Assembly (NCBI RefSeq): GCF_012767755.2
Contig: NZ_AP023189.1
Coordinates: 5,892,001-5,956,000 of the forward strand
Source: Pseudomonas tohonis
GTDB taxonomy: Bacteria > Pseudomonadota > Gammaproteobacteria > Pseudomonadales > Pseudomonadaceae
DNA: 64,000 bases
Direction of reading: 5' to 3'
Shown: positions 37,113 to 46,713 of the stretch, piece after piece
Numbering within the stretch: the stretch's first letter is position 1
Layout: every line of letters starts with the position of its first letter
Translations under genes and position numbers: made by a program
The notes under the pieces: model-generated
The model's database searches: none
Seen by the model: only the letters and a program-made list of their open reading frames with translations
Told to the model about the DNA's origin: nothing

Positions 37113-37199
37113 GAGCTGCAAGCACCAAGCTGCAAGCTGCAAGAGAAGCAGGATCCTGCCCGCTTTGACTTGTAGCTTGTAGCTTGAAGCGTGCAGCTC
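37113..37199. repeat. Heptad-arm hairpin element 2 (purH/purD junction)
   Basis: The arms 37113-37143 and 37169-37199 are 31 bases each and pair at 26 of 31 positions, with two further G-U pairs possible. Units are of the CAAGCTG type. The loop contains a second palindrome, GCAGGATCCTGC (37148-37159). This is the best-paired member of the family. Confidence 0.85.
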
Positions 37200-37217
37200 T
37201 CTCCGCAGGAGAGCTCC

Positions 37218-38507
37218 ATGAACGTACTGATCATCGGCAGCGGCGGTCGTGAACACGCCCTGGCCTGGAAAGTGGCCCAGGACCCGCGCGTCGCCAAGGT
37301 CTTCGTCGCCCCGGGCAACGCCGGCACCGCCACCGAAGCCAAGTGCGAGAACGTCGCCATCGACGTGCTGGCCATCGAGCAACTGGCCGACTTCGCCGCC
37401 GCCAACGTGCAGCTGACCATCGTCGGCCCCGAGGCCCCGCTGGTCAAAGGCGTGGTCGACCTGTTCCGCGCGCGTGGCCTGGCCATCTTCGGCCCCACCG
37501 CCGGCGCCGCCCAGCTGGAAGGCTCCAAGGCCTTCACCAAGGATTTCCTCGCTCGCCACAAGATCCCCACCGCCGACTACCAGAACTTCACCGAAGTCGA
37601 GCCGGCCCTGGCCTACCTGCGCGAGAAGGGTGCCCCCATCGTGGTCAAGGCCGACGGCCTGGCCGCTGGCAAGGGCGTGATCGTCGCCATGACCCTGAGC
37701 GATGCCGAGGACGCCGTGCGTGACATGCTCTCCGGCAACGCCTTCGGCGACGCCGGTGCCCGCGTGGTGATCGAGGAGTTCCTCGACGGCGAGGAAGCCA
37801 GCTTCATCGTCATGGTCGACGGCCAGAACGTGCTGCCCATGGCCACCAGCCAGGACCACAAGCGCGTCGGCGACGCCGACACCGGCCCCAACACCGGCGG
37901 CATGGGCGCCTACTCCCCCGCCCCGGTGGTCACCCCCGCCGTGCACCAGCGCGTGATGGACGAGGTGATCTACCCCACCGTTCGCGGCATGGCCGAGGAA
38001 GGCAACGTCTACACCGGTTTCCTCTACGCCGGCCTGATGATCGACAAGAGCGGCGCGCCCAAGGTCATCGAGTTCAACTGCCGCTTCGGCGACCCGGAGA
38101 CCCAGCCCATCATGGTGCGCCTGGAAAGCTCCCTGGTCCTGCTGGTCGAGGCCGCCCTGGCCAAGGCCCTGGACAAGGTCGAAGCCACCTGGGACCCGCG
38201 TCCCACCGTCGGCGTGGTCATCGCCGCCGGCGGCTACCCGGGCGACTACGCCAAGGGTGACGTCATCGAAGGCCTGGCAGACGCCGCCGCGCTGGACGGC
38301 AAGGTGTTCCACGCCGGCACCGCCCTCAAGGACGGCCAGGTGGTCACCGCCGGTGGCCGCGTGCTCTGCGCCACGGCGATCGGCCCGACCGTCTCCGAAG
38401 CCCAGCAGCAGGCCTACCGCCTGGCCGAGAAGATCCGCTGGAATGGCAGTTTCCATCGCACGGACATCGGCTACCGCGCCATCGCCCGCGAACGCGGCGA
38501 GGACTGA
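37218..38507 (+). CDS. purD: Phosphoribosylamine-glycine ligase (GAR synthetase)
   Basis: 429 residues from the ATG at 37218 with AGGAGAG ahead of it. ATP-grasp enzyme: N-domain 'VLIIGSGGREHALAWK', 'GPEAPLVKGVVD'; ATP-grasp core 'VVKADGLAAGKGVIV', 'SQDHKRVGDADTGPNTGGMG'; 'EFNCRFGDPETQ' for metal binding. It joins phosphoribosylamine and glycine in purine synthesis. It lies downstream of purH, separated by heptad element 2, and is closed by a terminator palindrome before retS. Confidence 0.98.
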   Translation: MNVLIIGSGGREHALAWKVAQDPRVAKVFVAPGNAGTATEAKCENVAIDVLAIEQLADFAAANVQLTIVGPEAPLVKGVVDLFRARGLAIFGPTAGAAQLEGSKAFTKDFLARHKIPTADYQNFTEVEPALAYLREKGAPIVVKADGLAAGKGVIVAMTLSDAEDAVRDMLSGNAFGDAGARVVIEEFLDGEEASFIVMVDGQNVLPMATSQDHKRVGDADTGPNTGGMGAYSPAPVVTPAVHQRVMDEVIYPTVRGMAEEGNVYTGFLYAGLMIDKSGAPKVIEFNCRFGDPETQPIMVRLESSLVLLVEAALAKALDKVEATWDPRPTVGVVIAAGGYPGDYAKGDVIEGLADAAALDGKVFHAGTALKDGQVVTAGGRVLCATAIGPTVSEAQQQAYRLAEKIRWNGSFHRTDIGYRAIARERGED

Positions 38508-38535
38508 AGGTAAATAACCGGTAAACCTGCGGAAG

Positions 38536-38562
38536 AGGCGGCCATATGGCCGCCTTTGTCAT
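38536..38562 (+). terminator. Terminator after purD
   Basis: A perfect 20-base palindrome AGGCGGCCATATGGCCGCCT at 38536-38555 followed by TTGTCAT. It lies 28 bases past the purD stop and separates the purine genes from retS. Confidence 0.8.
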
Positions 38563-38621
38563 ATTCCGCAGGCCGGTGCTTGGCTATAATCCCGCCACTC
38601 ACCCACGAAGGGACTTCGCCC

Positions 38622-41411
38622 GTGCGCCGGCTCAGGATTGCCATCGGTCTTAGCGTCAGCCTGCTGCTGACCCTGCTCTGCCTGCCCTCGGTGCAAGCCG
38701 GGGAGCGCGCGCACTGGAGCATGCTGCTCGACCCCACGGCCAGCCTGCAGCTCGAAGACATCCGCGCCCAGCAATCCGCCTCGCAGTTCACCCCCGTCGA
38801 CCTCAAGCGCCTCTACACACCTGGCGGCACCAGCGCCCTCTGGCTGCACCACCGCCTGCTGCCGGGCGATCACGAGCAACTGCTGCGGGTCTTCGCGCCC
38901 TACCTGTCCCTGCTCGACCTGTACGTCGTCCGTGGCAACGAGATCATCGACCACACCCGCACCGGCAGCCGCCTGCCCTACAGCGACCGCCCGCTACCCA
39001 GCCGTGACTTCCTCCTGCCGCTGCCCATGCGCAGCGAGCCCCTGGACCTGTACCTGCGGCTCTCCTCCGAACACGCCCTGCGCCCGACCATCGCCCTGCA
39101 ATCGGCCGTGGAGATGGCCGCCGACGACAGCCGCCCGCTGCTCTTCGGCCTGCTCATCGGCAGCCTGCTGATGCTCGTGGTGCACAACCTCCTGCGCTTC
39201 GGCTATGCCCGGGCCACCAGCGGCCTGTGGCTGGCCGCCACCCAGCTGTGCCTGGTGGGCACGGCAATCAGCCTGCTGGGCATCAGTGCCCCCTGGCTGC
39301 GCGGCTGGCAGAGCGCACAGCCGCAGATCGCCAACCTGTCGATGCTGCTGGCGATGCTGTGCGCCCTCGCCTTCACCGGCAGCTTCTTCCGCAAGGTGCG
39401 CCCCAGCACCCCGCTGAACGGCATCCTCATCGGCGAGATGGTGCTCATCGGGGTCATCGGCATGCTGCTGATGATCGCCACCGACCTGATGTTCAACCAG
39501 CTGGTCTACGCCATGGCGGCGCTCACCGGCCTGAGCATCCTCGTCGTCTCCACGCACCACTGGCGTCGCGGCTACCGCCCGGCACGCATGTTCACCGTGG
39601 CGCTGCTGGTCTATTGCATCGCCTTCATCGGCGCCCTGCCGGCCCTGTTCGGCTACTGGTCGGTGCAGTCCGACTGGCTGGCCTTCGCCTTGCTGGGCAT
39701 GACCGCCATCAGCGGCGTGCTGATGAGCATCGCCATGAGCGAGCGCCAGCGGCGCATCCTCCTCGACGACTTCAGCGTCAGCCGCGAAGCCGCCGCCAGC
39801 TCCGCCGAGCTCAAGGCCAAGGGCGAGTTCCTGGCCAAGATCAGCCACGAGATCCGCACCCCCATGAACGGCGTGCTGGGCATGACCGAGCTGCTGCTCG
39901 GCACCCCGCTGTCGGCCAAGCAGCGCGACTACGTGCAGACCATCCACAGCTCCGGTAACGAACTGCTCACCCTGATCAACGAGATCCTCGACATCTCCAA
40001 GCTCGAATCCGGGCAGATCGAGCTGGACGACGTGCAATTCGACCTCAACGCCCTGATCGACGACTGCCTGGACATCTTCCGCGCCAAGGCCGAGCAACAG
40101 AAGGTCGAACTGATCAGCTTCATGCAGCCCCAGGTGCCGCGCGTCATCAGCGGCGACCCGACGCGGCTGCGCCAGGCCCTGCTGAGCCTGCTGGACAACG
40201 CCTTCAAGCAGACCGACGAGGGCGAGATCCTCCTCGTGGTGGCCCTGGACACCAGTGGCAACGAACCGCGCCTGCGCATCGCCGTGCAGGACAGCGGCCG
40301 CCCGCTCGAAGCCAGCGAGCGCGACGCCCTGCTCAACGCCGAGCTGCACAGCAAGGACTTCCTCTCCGCCACCAAGCTCGGCGGCCGCCTGGGCCTGATC
40401 ATCGCCCGGCAGCTGGTGCGCCTGATGGACGGCGAGTTCGGCGTGCAGACCGGTGGCAACCAGGGCAGCACCCTGTGGCTGACCCTGCCGCTGGACAGCG
40501 AGCGCCTGGAACAACCCGCCTCCGACTTCGACGGCCCGCTGCAGGGCGCACGGCTGCTGGTGGTGGACGACAACGACACCTGCCGCAAGGTGCTGATGCA
40601 GCAGTGCAGCGCCTGGGGCCTGCACGTCAGCGCCGTACCCTCCGGCAAGGAGGCCCTGGCCCTGCTGCGCACCAAGGCCCACCTGCGCGAGTACTTCGAC
40701 GTGGTGCTGCTGGACCAGGACATGCCCGGCATGACCGGCATGCAGCTGGCCGCCAAGATCAAGGAAGACCCGAGCCTCAACCACGACATCCTGATCATCA
40801 TGCTCACCGGCATCAGCAACGCGCCGAGCAAGATCATCGCGCGCAATGCCGGCATCAAGCGCATCCTCGCCAAGCCGGTGGCCGGCTACACGCTCAAGAC
40901 CACCCTCGCCGACGAACTCAACCAGCGCGCCGCCGGTGGCGCGGCGGCCCTGCCCGGCTCCCAGGTCAGCACCCCGCTCAACGTGCCCAATGACTTCCGC
41001 ATCCTGGTGGCCGAGGACAACAGCATCTCCACCAAGGTCATCCGCGGCATGCTCAGCAAGCTCAACCTGCAGCCGGACACCGCCAGCAATGGCGAGGAAG
41101 CCCTCAGCGCGATGAAGAACCAGCAGTACGACCTGGTGCTGATGGACTGCGAGATGCCGGTGCTGGACGGCTTCTCCGCCACCGAGATGCTGCGCAACTG
41201 GGAAAGCGAGGAACAGCGCCCGCGCACCCCGGTGGTCGCCCTCACCGCGCACATCCTCACCGAACACAAGGAACGCGCCCGCCAGGCCGGCATGGACGGC
41301 CACATGGCCAAGCCGGTCGAACTCTCGCAACTGCGCGAGCTGATCGAGCACTGGGTCGCCGAAAAGGAAATGCGCCGCCAGCACGAGCCCGACAGCGCGC
41401 TGCATTCCTGA
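38622..41411 (+). CDS. retS: Hybrid sensor kinase RetS
   Basis: 929 residues from the GTG at 38622, preceded by AAGGGA at 8 bases and giving a clean signal peptide ending near 'SVQAGE'; an ATG at 38556 lies in the purD terminator and is rejected. Layout: periplasmic 7TMR-DISMED2 domain (~30-160), seven membrane helices (~175-370), HisKA with '[12 protein letters not shown]', HATPase, then two receivers ('[12 protein letters not shown]...LLDQDMPG' and '[12 protein letters not shown]...LMDCEMPV'). In P. aeruginosa RetS binds GacS and lowers RsmY/RsmZ transcription, favouring acute virulence over biofilm. Position after purD matches PA4856. Confidence 0.96.
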   Translation: MRRLRIAIGLSVSLLLTLLCLPSVQAGERAHWSMLLDPTASLQLEDIRAQQSASQFTPVDLKRLYTPGGTSALWLHHRLLPGDHEQLLRVFAPYLSLLDLYVVRGNEIIDHTRTGSRLPYSDRPLPSRDFLLPLPMRSEPLDLYLRLSSEHALRPTIALQSAVEMAADDSRPLLFGLLIGSLLMLVVHNLLRFGYARATSGLWLAATQLCLVGTAISLLGISAPWLRGWQSAQPQIANLSMLLAMLCALAFTGSFFRKVRPSTPLNGILIGEMVLIGVIGMLLMIATDLMFNQLVYAMAALTGLSILVVSTHHWRRGYRPARMFTVALLVYCIAFIGALPALFGYWSVQSDWLAFALLGMTAISGVLMSIAMSERQRRILLDDFSVSREAAASSAELKAKGEFLAKISHEIRTPMNGVLGMTELLLGTPLSAKQRDYVQTIHSSGNELLTLINEILDISKLESGQIELDDVQFDLNALIDDCLDIFRAKAEQQKVELISFMQPQVPRVISGDPTRLRQALLSLLDNAFKQTDEGEILLVVALDTSGNEPRLRIAVQDSGRPLEASERDALLNAELHSKDFLSATKLGGRLGLIIARQLVRLMDGEFGVQTGGNQGSTLWLTLPLDSERLEQPASDFDGPLQGARLLVVDDNDTCRKVLMQQCSAWGLHVSAVPSGKEALALLRTKAHLREYFDVVLLDQDMPGMTGMQLAAKIKEDPSLNHDILIIMLTGISNAPSKIIARNAGIKRILAKPVAGYTLKTTLADELNQRAAGGAAALPGSQVSTPLNVPNDFRILVAEDNSISTKVIRGMLSKLNLQPDTASNGEEALSAMKNQQYDLVLMDCEMPVLDGFSATEMLRNWESEEQRPRTPVVALTAHILTEHKERARQAGMDGHMAKPVELSQLRELIEHWVAEKEMRRQHEPDSALHS

Positions 41412-41414
41412 TCC

Positions 41415-41730
41415 CCCGTAGCCCGGGCTTCAGCCCGGGGCTCCGCTCGCGAATGAATTCGCTCCTGCGAGAACGGCGGCGCTGCGCACCGCTTGGCGAC
41501 TGAAGTCGCCCCTGCAACACCCCTCACGCCACGCACAGGCACGGCTGCCATGTAGGGTGGATGACGCTCTTTTCATCCACCAACGGGGTGTTGACCGGCC
41601 CCACCACCAGGCGCTTCGCGCGCCCGTAGCCCGGGCTTCGGTCCGGAAATCCGATCGCGAATGAATTCGCTCCTACAAGAACGGCGGCGCTGCGCACCGC
41701 TGGGCGACTGAAGTCGCCCCTACAAAGGCC
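41415..41730. repeat. Duplicated composite REP unit in the retS/marC spacer
   Basis: The 443-base gap 41412-41854 holds no gene but two direct copies, about 205 bases apart, of one composite: GTAGCCCGGGCTTC (41418; 41625), GCGAATGAATTCGCTCCT (41449; 41657), an AGAACGGCGGCGCTGCGC stretch, and the palindrome GGCGACT-GA-AGTCGCC (41495-41510; 41703-41718). Between them lies a GTAGGGTGGATGACGCTC-type repeat with facing GGATGA/TCATCC. These are dispersed extragenic palindromes; the marC promoter must be in the last ~120 bases. Confidence 0.85.
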
Positions 41731-41854
41731 TTCCGGCACACGCACGGGCATCACCGCCGCGTATGATGACGCGCCGCCAGGGCGACCCGGATCAACGGGC
41801 GCAACCCCCGGCACCTCCTACAATCACAGCACTCTCCCCCAACGAGCCCGCCCG

Positions 41855-42451
41855 ATGCTCTCCATGATGTTCAGCCTGTACCTGAAGATGCTGGTGCTCT
41901 ACAGCCCCTTCTTCGTCCTTTCCTGCTTCATCGGCCTGACCCGTGGCTACACGGTCAAGGAGCGCAAGAAGCTCGCCTGGAAGGTCGCCCTCGGCACCCT
42001 GGTGGCCAGCGCCCTGCTCTACCTGTTCGGCCAGGCCATCTTCAACGTCTTCGGCATCACCATCGACGCCTTCCGCATCGGTGCCGGCGCCGTGCTGTTC
42101 ATCTCCGCCCTCGGCATGGCCCAGGGCAAGCCGGCGGTGCAGGCCGACAACGTCCAGCAGGACGTCACCATCGTGCCGCTGACCATCCCCCTCACCGTCG
42201 GCCCCGGCACCATCGGCGCCATGCTGGTGATGGGCGCCGGCCATGTGCACTGGAACGACAAGTTCACCGCCCTCGCCGCCATCGCCTTCGCCAGCGCCAC
42301 CGTCGGCGTGGTGCTCTACCTCTCCAACCGCATCGAACGCATCCTCGGCGAGCAGGGCCTGCAGATCGTCAGCCGCCTGATGGGCCTGTTCGTCTGCGCC
42401 CTCGCCGCGCAGATCATCTTCACCGGGGTGAAGAACTACCTGGCGCCCTGA
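41855..42451 (+). CDS. MarC family integral membrane protein
   Basis: 198 residues, six membrane helices, with the family pattern 'LYSPFFVLSCFIGLT' near the start, 'FRIGAGAVLFISAL' in helix 3 and 'VPLTIPLTVGPGTIG' in the loop before helix 4. MarC proteins (UPF0056) have no established transport role despite the multiple-antibiotic-resistance name. ATG at 41864 is an alternative start. It lies between retS and the urea transporter genes, as in P. aeruginosa; no functional link to either is evident. Confidence 0.93.
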   Translation: MLSMMFSLYLKMLVLYSPFFVLSCFIGLTRGYTVKERKKLAWKVALGTLVASALLYLFGQAIFNVFGITIDAFRIGAGAVLFISALGMAQGKPAVQADNVQQDVTIVPLTIPLTVGPGTIGAMLVMGAGHVHWNDKFTALAAIAFASATVGVVLYLSNRIERILGEQGLQIVSRLMGLFVCALAAQIIFTGVKNYLAP

Positions 42452-42495
42452 AAGCGTGCACCCCGCTACCTGACCGACCGTTCAGCTTGCCGCCG

Positions 42496-42512
42496 CGCAC
42501 CGCAATGGAGCG
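42496..42512 (+). promoter_or_regulatory. NtrC-like binding site upstream of urtA
   Basis: CGCACCGCAATGGAGCG has the 6-5-6 layout of NtrC sites (TGCACC-N5-GGTGCA), with the GCACC half intact and GG-GC kept in the other. It is centred about 75 bases before the -24 element, a normal enhancer distance. A second half-site TGCACC is at 42457-42462. Weak by sequence alone. Confidence 0.45.
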
Positions 42513-42578
42513 CGGCGAATTCCGGCGAATTCGCCAAAAAAACCCACGAAGCCCTCTGAGTCAAGCCTTTAGCGGCCT

Positions 42579-42594
42579 TGGCACGGATGCTGCC
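42579..42594 (+). promoter_or_regulatory. Sigma-54 (RpoN) promoter of urtA
   Basis: TGGCACGGATGCTGCC: the -24 TGGCAC is perfect, the 5-base spacer is right, and the -12 reads CTGCC against TTGCA, keeping the essential GC. Transcription should start near 42605, about 80 bases before the urtA ATG. Consistent with nitrogen control of urea uptake. Confidence 0.7.
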
Positions 42595-42685
42595 AATGCA
42601 CTGACAGCAGTACAGATGACCGTACTGATGACCCCATTTCGGTCCCATCCCACTGTCATTGCATGGACAGCCAAGGAGGCTCTAC

Positions 42686-43951
42686 ATGAAACGCCGTCCC
42701 TTCCTGAAATCGACCCTCGCCGCCAGCGCCCTGGTGCTGACCGGCCTGTTCCCCTTCTCCCTGCAGGCCGCCGAGACCATCAAGGTCGGCATCCTGCATT
42801 CGCTGTCCGGCACCATGGCCATCTCCGAGACCTCGCTCAAGGACATGGCGCTGATGACCATCGACGAGATCAACGCCAAGGGCGGCATCAACGGCAAGAA
42901 GCTGGAACCGGTGGTGGTCGACCCCGCGTCCAACTGGCCGCTGTTCGCCGAGAAGGCCCGCCAGCTGCTGACCAAGGACAAGGTCGACGTGGTCTTCGGC
43001 TGCTGGACCTCGGTGTCGCGCAAATCCGTGCTGCCGGTGTTCGAGGAGCTCAACGGCCTGCTGTTCTACCCGGTGCAGTACGAGGGTGAGGAGCTCTCGC
43101 CCAACGTCTTCTACACCGGCGCCGCGCCGAACCAGCAGGCCATCCCGGCGGTGGAATACCTGATGAGCGAAGACGGAGGCGGCGCCAAGCGCTACTTCCT
43201 GCTGGGCACCGACTACGTCTACCCGCGCACCACCAACAAGATCCTGCGCAGCTTCCTGCACAGCAAGGGCGTGGCGGACAAGGACATCGAAGAGGTCTAC
43301 ACCCCCTTCGGCCACAGCGACTACCAGACCATCGTCGCCAACATCAAGAAGTTCTCCGCCGGCGGCAAGACCGCGGTGATCTCTACCGTCAACGGCGACT
43401 CCAACGTGCCCTTCTACAAGGAGCTGGCCAACCAGGGCATCGAGGCGACCGACATCCCGGTGGTGGCCTTCTCCGTGGGCGAGGAAGAACTGCGCGGCAT
43501 CGACACCAAGCCGCTGGTGGGCCAGCTGGCCGCCTGGAACTACTTCGAATCCGTGGATAACCCGGTGAACAGCAAGTTCGTCACCGACTGGAAGGCCTAC
43601 GCCAAGGCCAAGAACCTGCCCAACTACCAGACCGCCGTCACCAACGACCCCATGGAAGCCACCTACGTCGGCATCCACATGTGGGCCCAGGCGGTCGAGA
43701 AGGCCGGCACCACCGACGTCGACAAGGTCCGCGAAGCCATGGCCGGCCAGACCTTCGCCGCACCGTCCGGCTACACCCTGACCATGGACAAGACCAACCA
43801 CCACCTGCACAAGCCGGTGATGATCGGCGAGGTCCAGGAAGACGGTCAGTTCTCCGTGGTCTGGCAGACCGAAGGCCCGCTGCGCGCCCAGCCGTGGAGC
43901 CCCTTCATCCCCGGCAACGACAAGAAGCCGGACTACGCGGTGAAGAACTAA
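42686..43951 (+). CDS. urtA: Urea ABC transporter substrate-binding protein
   Basis: 421 residues from the ATG at 42686 with AAGGAGG 6 bases ahead. The signal peptide has a twin-arginine-like motif (KRRPFLKS) followed by a moderately hydrophobic stretch and an A-x-A site near residue 28, so Tat export is possible. The mature part is a type I periplasmic-binding fold of the FmdD/UrtA group ('KVGILHSLSGTMAISE', 'GCWTSVSRKSVLPVFEE', 'YTGAAPNQQ'). It captures urea for UrtBCDE. First gene of the urt operon behind a sigma-54-like promoter. Confidence 0.96.
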   Translation: MKRRPFLKSTLAASALVLTGLFPFSLQAAETIKVGILHSLSGTMAISETSLKDMALMTIDEINAKGGINGKKLEPVVVDPASNWPLFAEKARQLLTKDKVDVVFGCWTSVSRKSVLPVFEELNGLLFYPVQYEGEELSPNVFYTGAAPNQQAIPAVEYLMSEDGGGAKRYFLLGTDYVYPRTTNKILRSFLHSKGVADKDIEEVYTPFGHSDYQTIVANIKKFSAGGKTAVISTVNGDSNVPFYKELANQGIEATDIPVVAFSVGEEELRGIDTKPLVGQLAAWNYFESVDNPVNSKFVTDWKAYAKAKNLPNYQTAVTNDPMEATYVGIHMWAQAVEKAGTTDVDKVREAMAGQTFAAPSGYTLTMDKTNHHLHKPVMIGEVQEDGQFSVVWQTEGPLRAQPWSPFIPGNDKKPDYAVKN

Positions 43952-43954
43952 TAC

Positions 43955-44039
43955 GGAAGCTGGAAGCGGGAAGCTTGAAGCCGGAAGCCGGACGTCCACG
44001 CACGCCGCTTCCAGCTTCGGGCTTCCGGCTTTCGGCCTG
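43955..44039. repeat. Heptad-arm hairpin element 3 (urtA/urtB junction)
   Basis: Left arm of GAAGC-type heptads (GAAGCTG, GAAGCGG, GAAGCTT, GAAGCCG, GAAGCCG) at 43956-43991; right arm with complementary CTTCCAG/CTTCCGG units at 44008-44039. It may protect the abundant urtA message or lower downstream expression, a common arrangement in ABC operons; that role is inference. Confidence 0.75.
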
Positions 44040-44065
44040 CCCGCCGATACGGAGCCTACTTCTCC

Positions 44066-45634
44066 ATGCCCACCTGCCTTTTCCGAATCCTCCTGTCCCT
44101 GGCCCTGTTGCTGCCCCTGGCGGCCCGGGCCGGTGACGCCAACGACTTCGCTGCCGCCAATCCGAGCCAGCAGGCGAAGCTGCTGGAACGCTGGGCTGCC
44201 GAGCCCGACGCCGCGCGCCAACCGCTGCTCGATGCGCTGCAACAGAACCGCTTCGCCATCGACGCCAGGCTGGCCTACTTCGAACAGGGCGACACCTGGC
44301 GGGCCGCCGAGGGCGACGCCGCCCCCGCCGCCACGCCGAAGAAGCTGCGCCTGAACAACCGCCTGCGCGGCCTGCTGATCACCACCCAGGCCAGCCACCA
44401 GCTGCTCGCCGCCGAACCCGCCGCACGCCTGGAGGCCGCCCGCCAGTTGCAGAAGAGCGCCAAGCCCGCGCAACTGCCGCTGCTCAACCAGCGCATGGTC
44501 GCCGAGGACGATGGCGCCGTGCGCGATGCCCTCAGCCTGGCCCTGGCCAACCTGCAACTGGTCGACCCCGACCCGGCCATCCGCCTCAACGCCGTGCGCC
44601 TGCTGGGCGAGACCGGCGACCCGCTGGCCCGTACCCGCCTCGAAGCGCTGCTCGACCCGGCGGTGGAAACCGATGCCGCCGTGCGCACCGCCGCCGAAAC
44701 CAGCCTGGCCCAGGTCAAGCGTCGCCTGGCGCTGGGCGAGGTGCTCGGCCAGGCCTTCAGCGGCCTGTCCCTGGGCTCCATCCTGCTGCTGGCCGCCTTG
44801 GGCCTGGCCATCACCTTCGGCCTGCTCGGGGTGATCAACATGGCCCACGGCGAGATGCTCATGCTCGGCGCCTACTCCACCTACATCGTGCAGCTGATGT
44901 TCCAGCGCCTGGCGCCGGACCTGCTGGCCCTATACCCGCTGGTGGCGCTGCCGGTGGCCTTCTGCGTCACCGCCGCCATCGGCATGGCCCTGGAGCGCAC
45001 GGTGATCCGCCACCTCTACGGCCGCCCGCTGGAAACCCTGCTCGCCACCTGGGGCATCAGCCTGATGCTGATCCAGCTGGTGCGCGTGGTGTTCGGCGCG
45101 CAGAACGTCGAAGTGGCCAACCCGGCCTGGCTCTCCGGCGGCATCCAGGTGCTGCCCAACCTGGTGCTGCCGTACAACCGCATCGTCATCATCGGCTTCG
45201 CCCTGTTCGTGGTGGCGCTGACCTGGCTGCTGCTGAACAAGACGCGCCTGGGCCTGAACGTCCGCGCCGTCACCCAGAACCGCAACATGGCCGCCTGCTG
45301 CGGCGTGCCCACCGGCCGCGTCGACATGCTCGCCTTCGGCCTCGGCTCCGGCATCGCCGGGCTCGGTGGCGTAGCCCTGTCGCAGATCGGCAACGTCGGC
45401 CCCGACCTGGGCCAGAGCTACATCATCGACTCCTTCCTGGTGGTGGTGCTCGGCGGCGTCGGCCAACTGGCCGGCAGCGTGCTGGCGGCCTTCGGCCTCG
45501 GCGTGGCGAACAAGATCCTGGAGCCTTCGATCGGCGCCGTGCTGGGCAAGATCCTGATCCTCGCGCTGATCATTCTCTTCATCCAGAAACGCCCGCAGGG
45601 CCTCTTCGCACTGAAAGGACGGGTGATCGACTGA
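44066..45634 (+). CDS. urtB: Urea ABC transporter permease UrtB
   Basis: 522 residues. A signal-peptide-like start is followed by a ~210-residue helical periplasmic extension with HEAT-like character ('AIRLNAVRLLGETGDPLARTRL' region), which is normal for proteobacterial UrtB and explains the length. The permease core (~225-520) is LivH-like with about eight helices, 'GVINMAHGEMLMLGAYSTY' and 'QRPQGLF'-like C-terminus. It forms the membrane channel with UrtC. Its stop overlaps the urtC ATG by one base. Confidence 0.95.
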   Translation: MPTCLFRILLSLALLLPLAARAGDANDFAAANPSQQAKLLERWAAEPDAARQPLLDALQQNRFAIDARLAYFEQGDTWRAAEGDAAPAATPKKLRLNNRLRGLLITTQASHQLLAAEPAARLEAARQLQKSAKPAQLPLLNQRMVAEDDGAVRDALSLALANLQLVDPDPAIRLNAVRLLGETGDPLARTRLEALLDPAVETDAAVRTAAETSLAQVKRRLALGEVLGQAFSGLSLGSILLLAALGLAITFGLLGVINMAHGEMLMLGAYSTYIVQLMFQRLAPDLLALYPLVALPVAFCVTAAIGMALERTVIRHLYGRPLETLLATWGISLMLIQLVRVVFGAQNVEVANPAWLSGGIQVLPNLVLPYNRIVIIGFALFVVALTWLLLNKTRLGLNVRAVTQNRNMAACCGVPTGRVDMLAFGLGSGIAGLGGVALSQIGNVGPDLGQSYIIDSFLVVVLGGVGQLAGSVLAAFGLGVANKILEPSIGAVLGKILILALIILFIQKRPQGLFALKGRVID

Positions 45635-46713
45635 TGAACCAGCCACTGACCCTCACCGCCGCGCAGAAGGCCGGCCCGAAACTCACCCTGGGCGTCGGCG
45701 CCCTGGTGCTCGCCGTGCTGATCGCCCTGCCGCTGCTGCACCTGCTGCCGGCCGACAGCCCGCTGCAGGTCTCCGCCTACACCCTGACCCTGGTGGGCAA
45801 GATCCTCTGCTACGCCATCGTCGCCCTGGCTCTGGACCTGGTCTGGGGCTACGCCGGGCTACTGTCCCTGGGCCACGGGCTGTTCTTCGCCCTCGGCGGC
45901 TACGCCATGGGCATGTACCTGATGCGCCAGAGCGCCGGGGATGGCCTGCCGGCCTTCATGAGCTTCCTCGCCTGGAGCGAATTGCCCTGGTACTGGGCCG
46001 GCACCTCCAGCTTCCTCTGGGCCCTGTGCCTGGTGGTGCTCGCCCCCGGCCTGCTGGCCCTGGTGTTCGGCTTCTTCGCCTTCCGCTCGCGGATCAAGGG
46101 CGTGTACTTCTCGATCATGACCCAGGCCCTGACCTTCGCCGGCATGCTGCTGTTCTTCCGCAACGAGACCGGCTTCGGCGGCAACAACGGCTTCACCGAC
46201 TTCAAGCGCATCCTCGGCTTCGACATCACCGCGCCGGGCACCCGGGCCGTGCTGTTCCTGGCCACGGTCGCGCTGCTGGCGAGCGCCCTGCTGCTCGGCT
46301 GGCGCCTGTCCAGGAGCAAGTTCGGCCGCGTGCTCACCGCCCTGCGCGATGCCGAGAACCGCCTGATGTTCTGCGGCTACGACCCGCGCGGCTACAAGCT
46401 GTTCATCTGGGTGCTGTCGGCCGTGCTCTGCGGCCTGGCCGGCGCGCTGTACGTGCCCCAGGTGGGCATCATCAACCCCAGCGAGATGTCGCCGACCAAC
46501 TCCATCGAGGCCGCCGTCTGGGTGGCCCTGGGCGGGCGCGGCTCGCTCATCGGCCCGCTGCTGGGCGCCGGCCTGGTCAACGGCATGAAGAGCTGGTTCA
46601 CCGTGGCCTTCCCGGAATACTGGCTGTTCTTCCTCGGCGCCCTGTTCATCGTCGTCACCCTGTTCCTGCCCAAGGGCCTGTTCGGCCTGCTGCGCAAGGA
46701 GAAGGACCAATGA
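45634..46713 (+). CDS. urtC: Urea ABC transporter permease UrtC
   Basis: 359 residues, LivM-like, with about nine membrane helices and the characteristic 'GYAGLLSLGHGLFFALGGYAMG' early, a cytoplasmic coupling region ('GRVLTALRDAENRLMFCGYDP') and 'AVWVALGGRGSLIGPLLGA'. It pairs with UrtB. Both ends are coupled: its ATG overlaps the urtB stop (TGATG) and its stop overlaps the urtD ATG (ATGA). Confidence 0.95.
   Translation: MNQPLTLTAAQKAGPKLTLGVGALVLAVLIALPLLHLLPADSPLQVSAYTLTLVGKILCYAIVALALDLVWGYAGLLSLGHGLFFALGGYAMGMYLMRQSAGDGLPAFMSFLAWSELPWYWAGTSSFLWALCLVVLAPGLLALVFGFFAFRSRIKGVYFSIMTQALTFAGMLLFFRNETGFGGNNGFTDFKRILGFDITAPGTRAVLFLATVALLASALLLGWRLSRSKFGRVLTALRDAENRLMFCGYDPRGYKLFIWVLSAVLCGLAGALYVPQVGIINPSEMSPTNSIEAAVWVALGGRGSLIGPLLGAGLVNGMKSWFTVAFPEYWLFFLGALFIVVTLFLPKGLFGLLRKEKDQ

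Noticed and set aside
38994..41405. An 803-codon minus-strand frame opposite retS
   Set aside because: Same GC-driven effect; the His/Gln/Ala-rich composition has no recognisable domain, whereas retS shows every expected motif.
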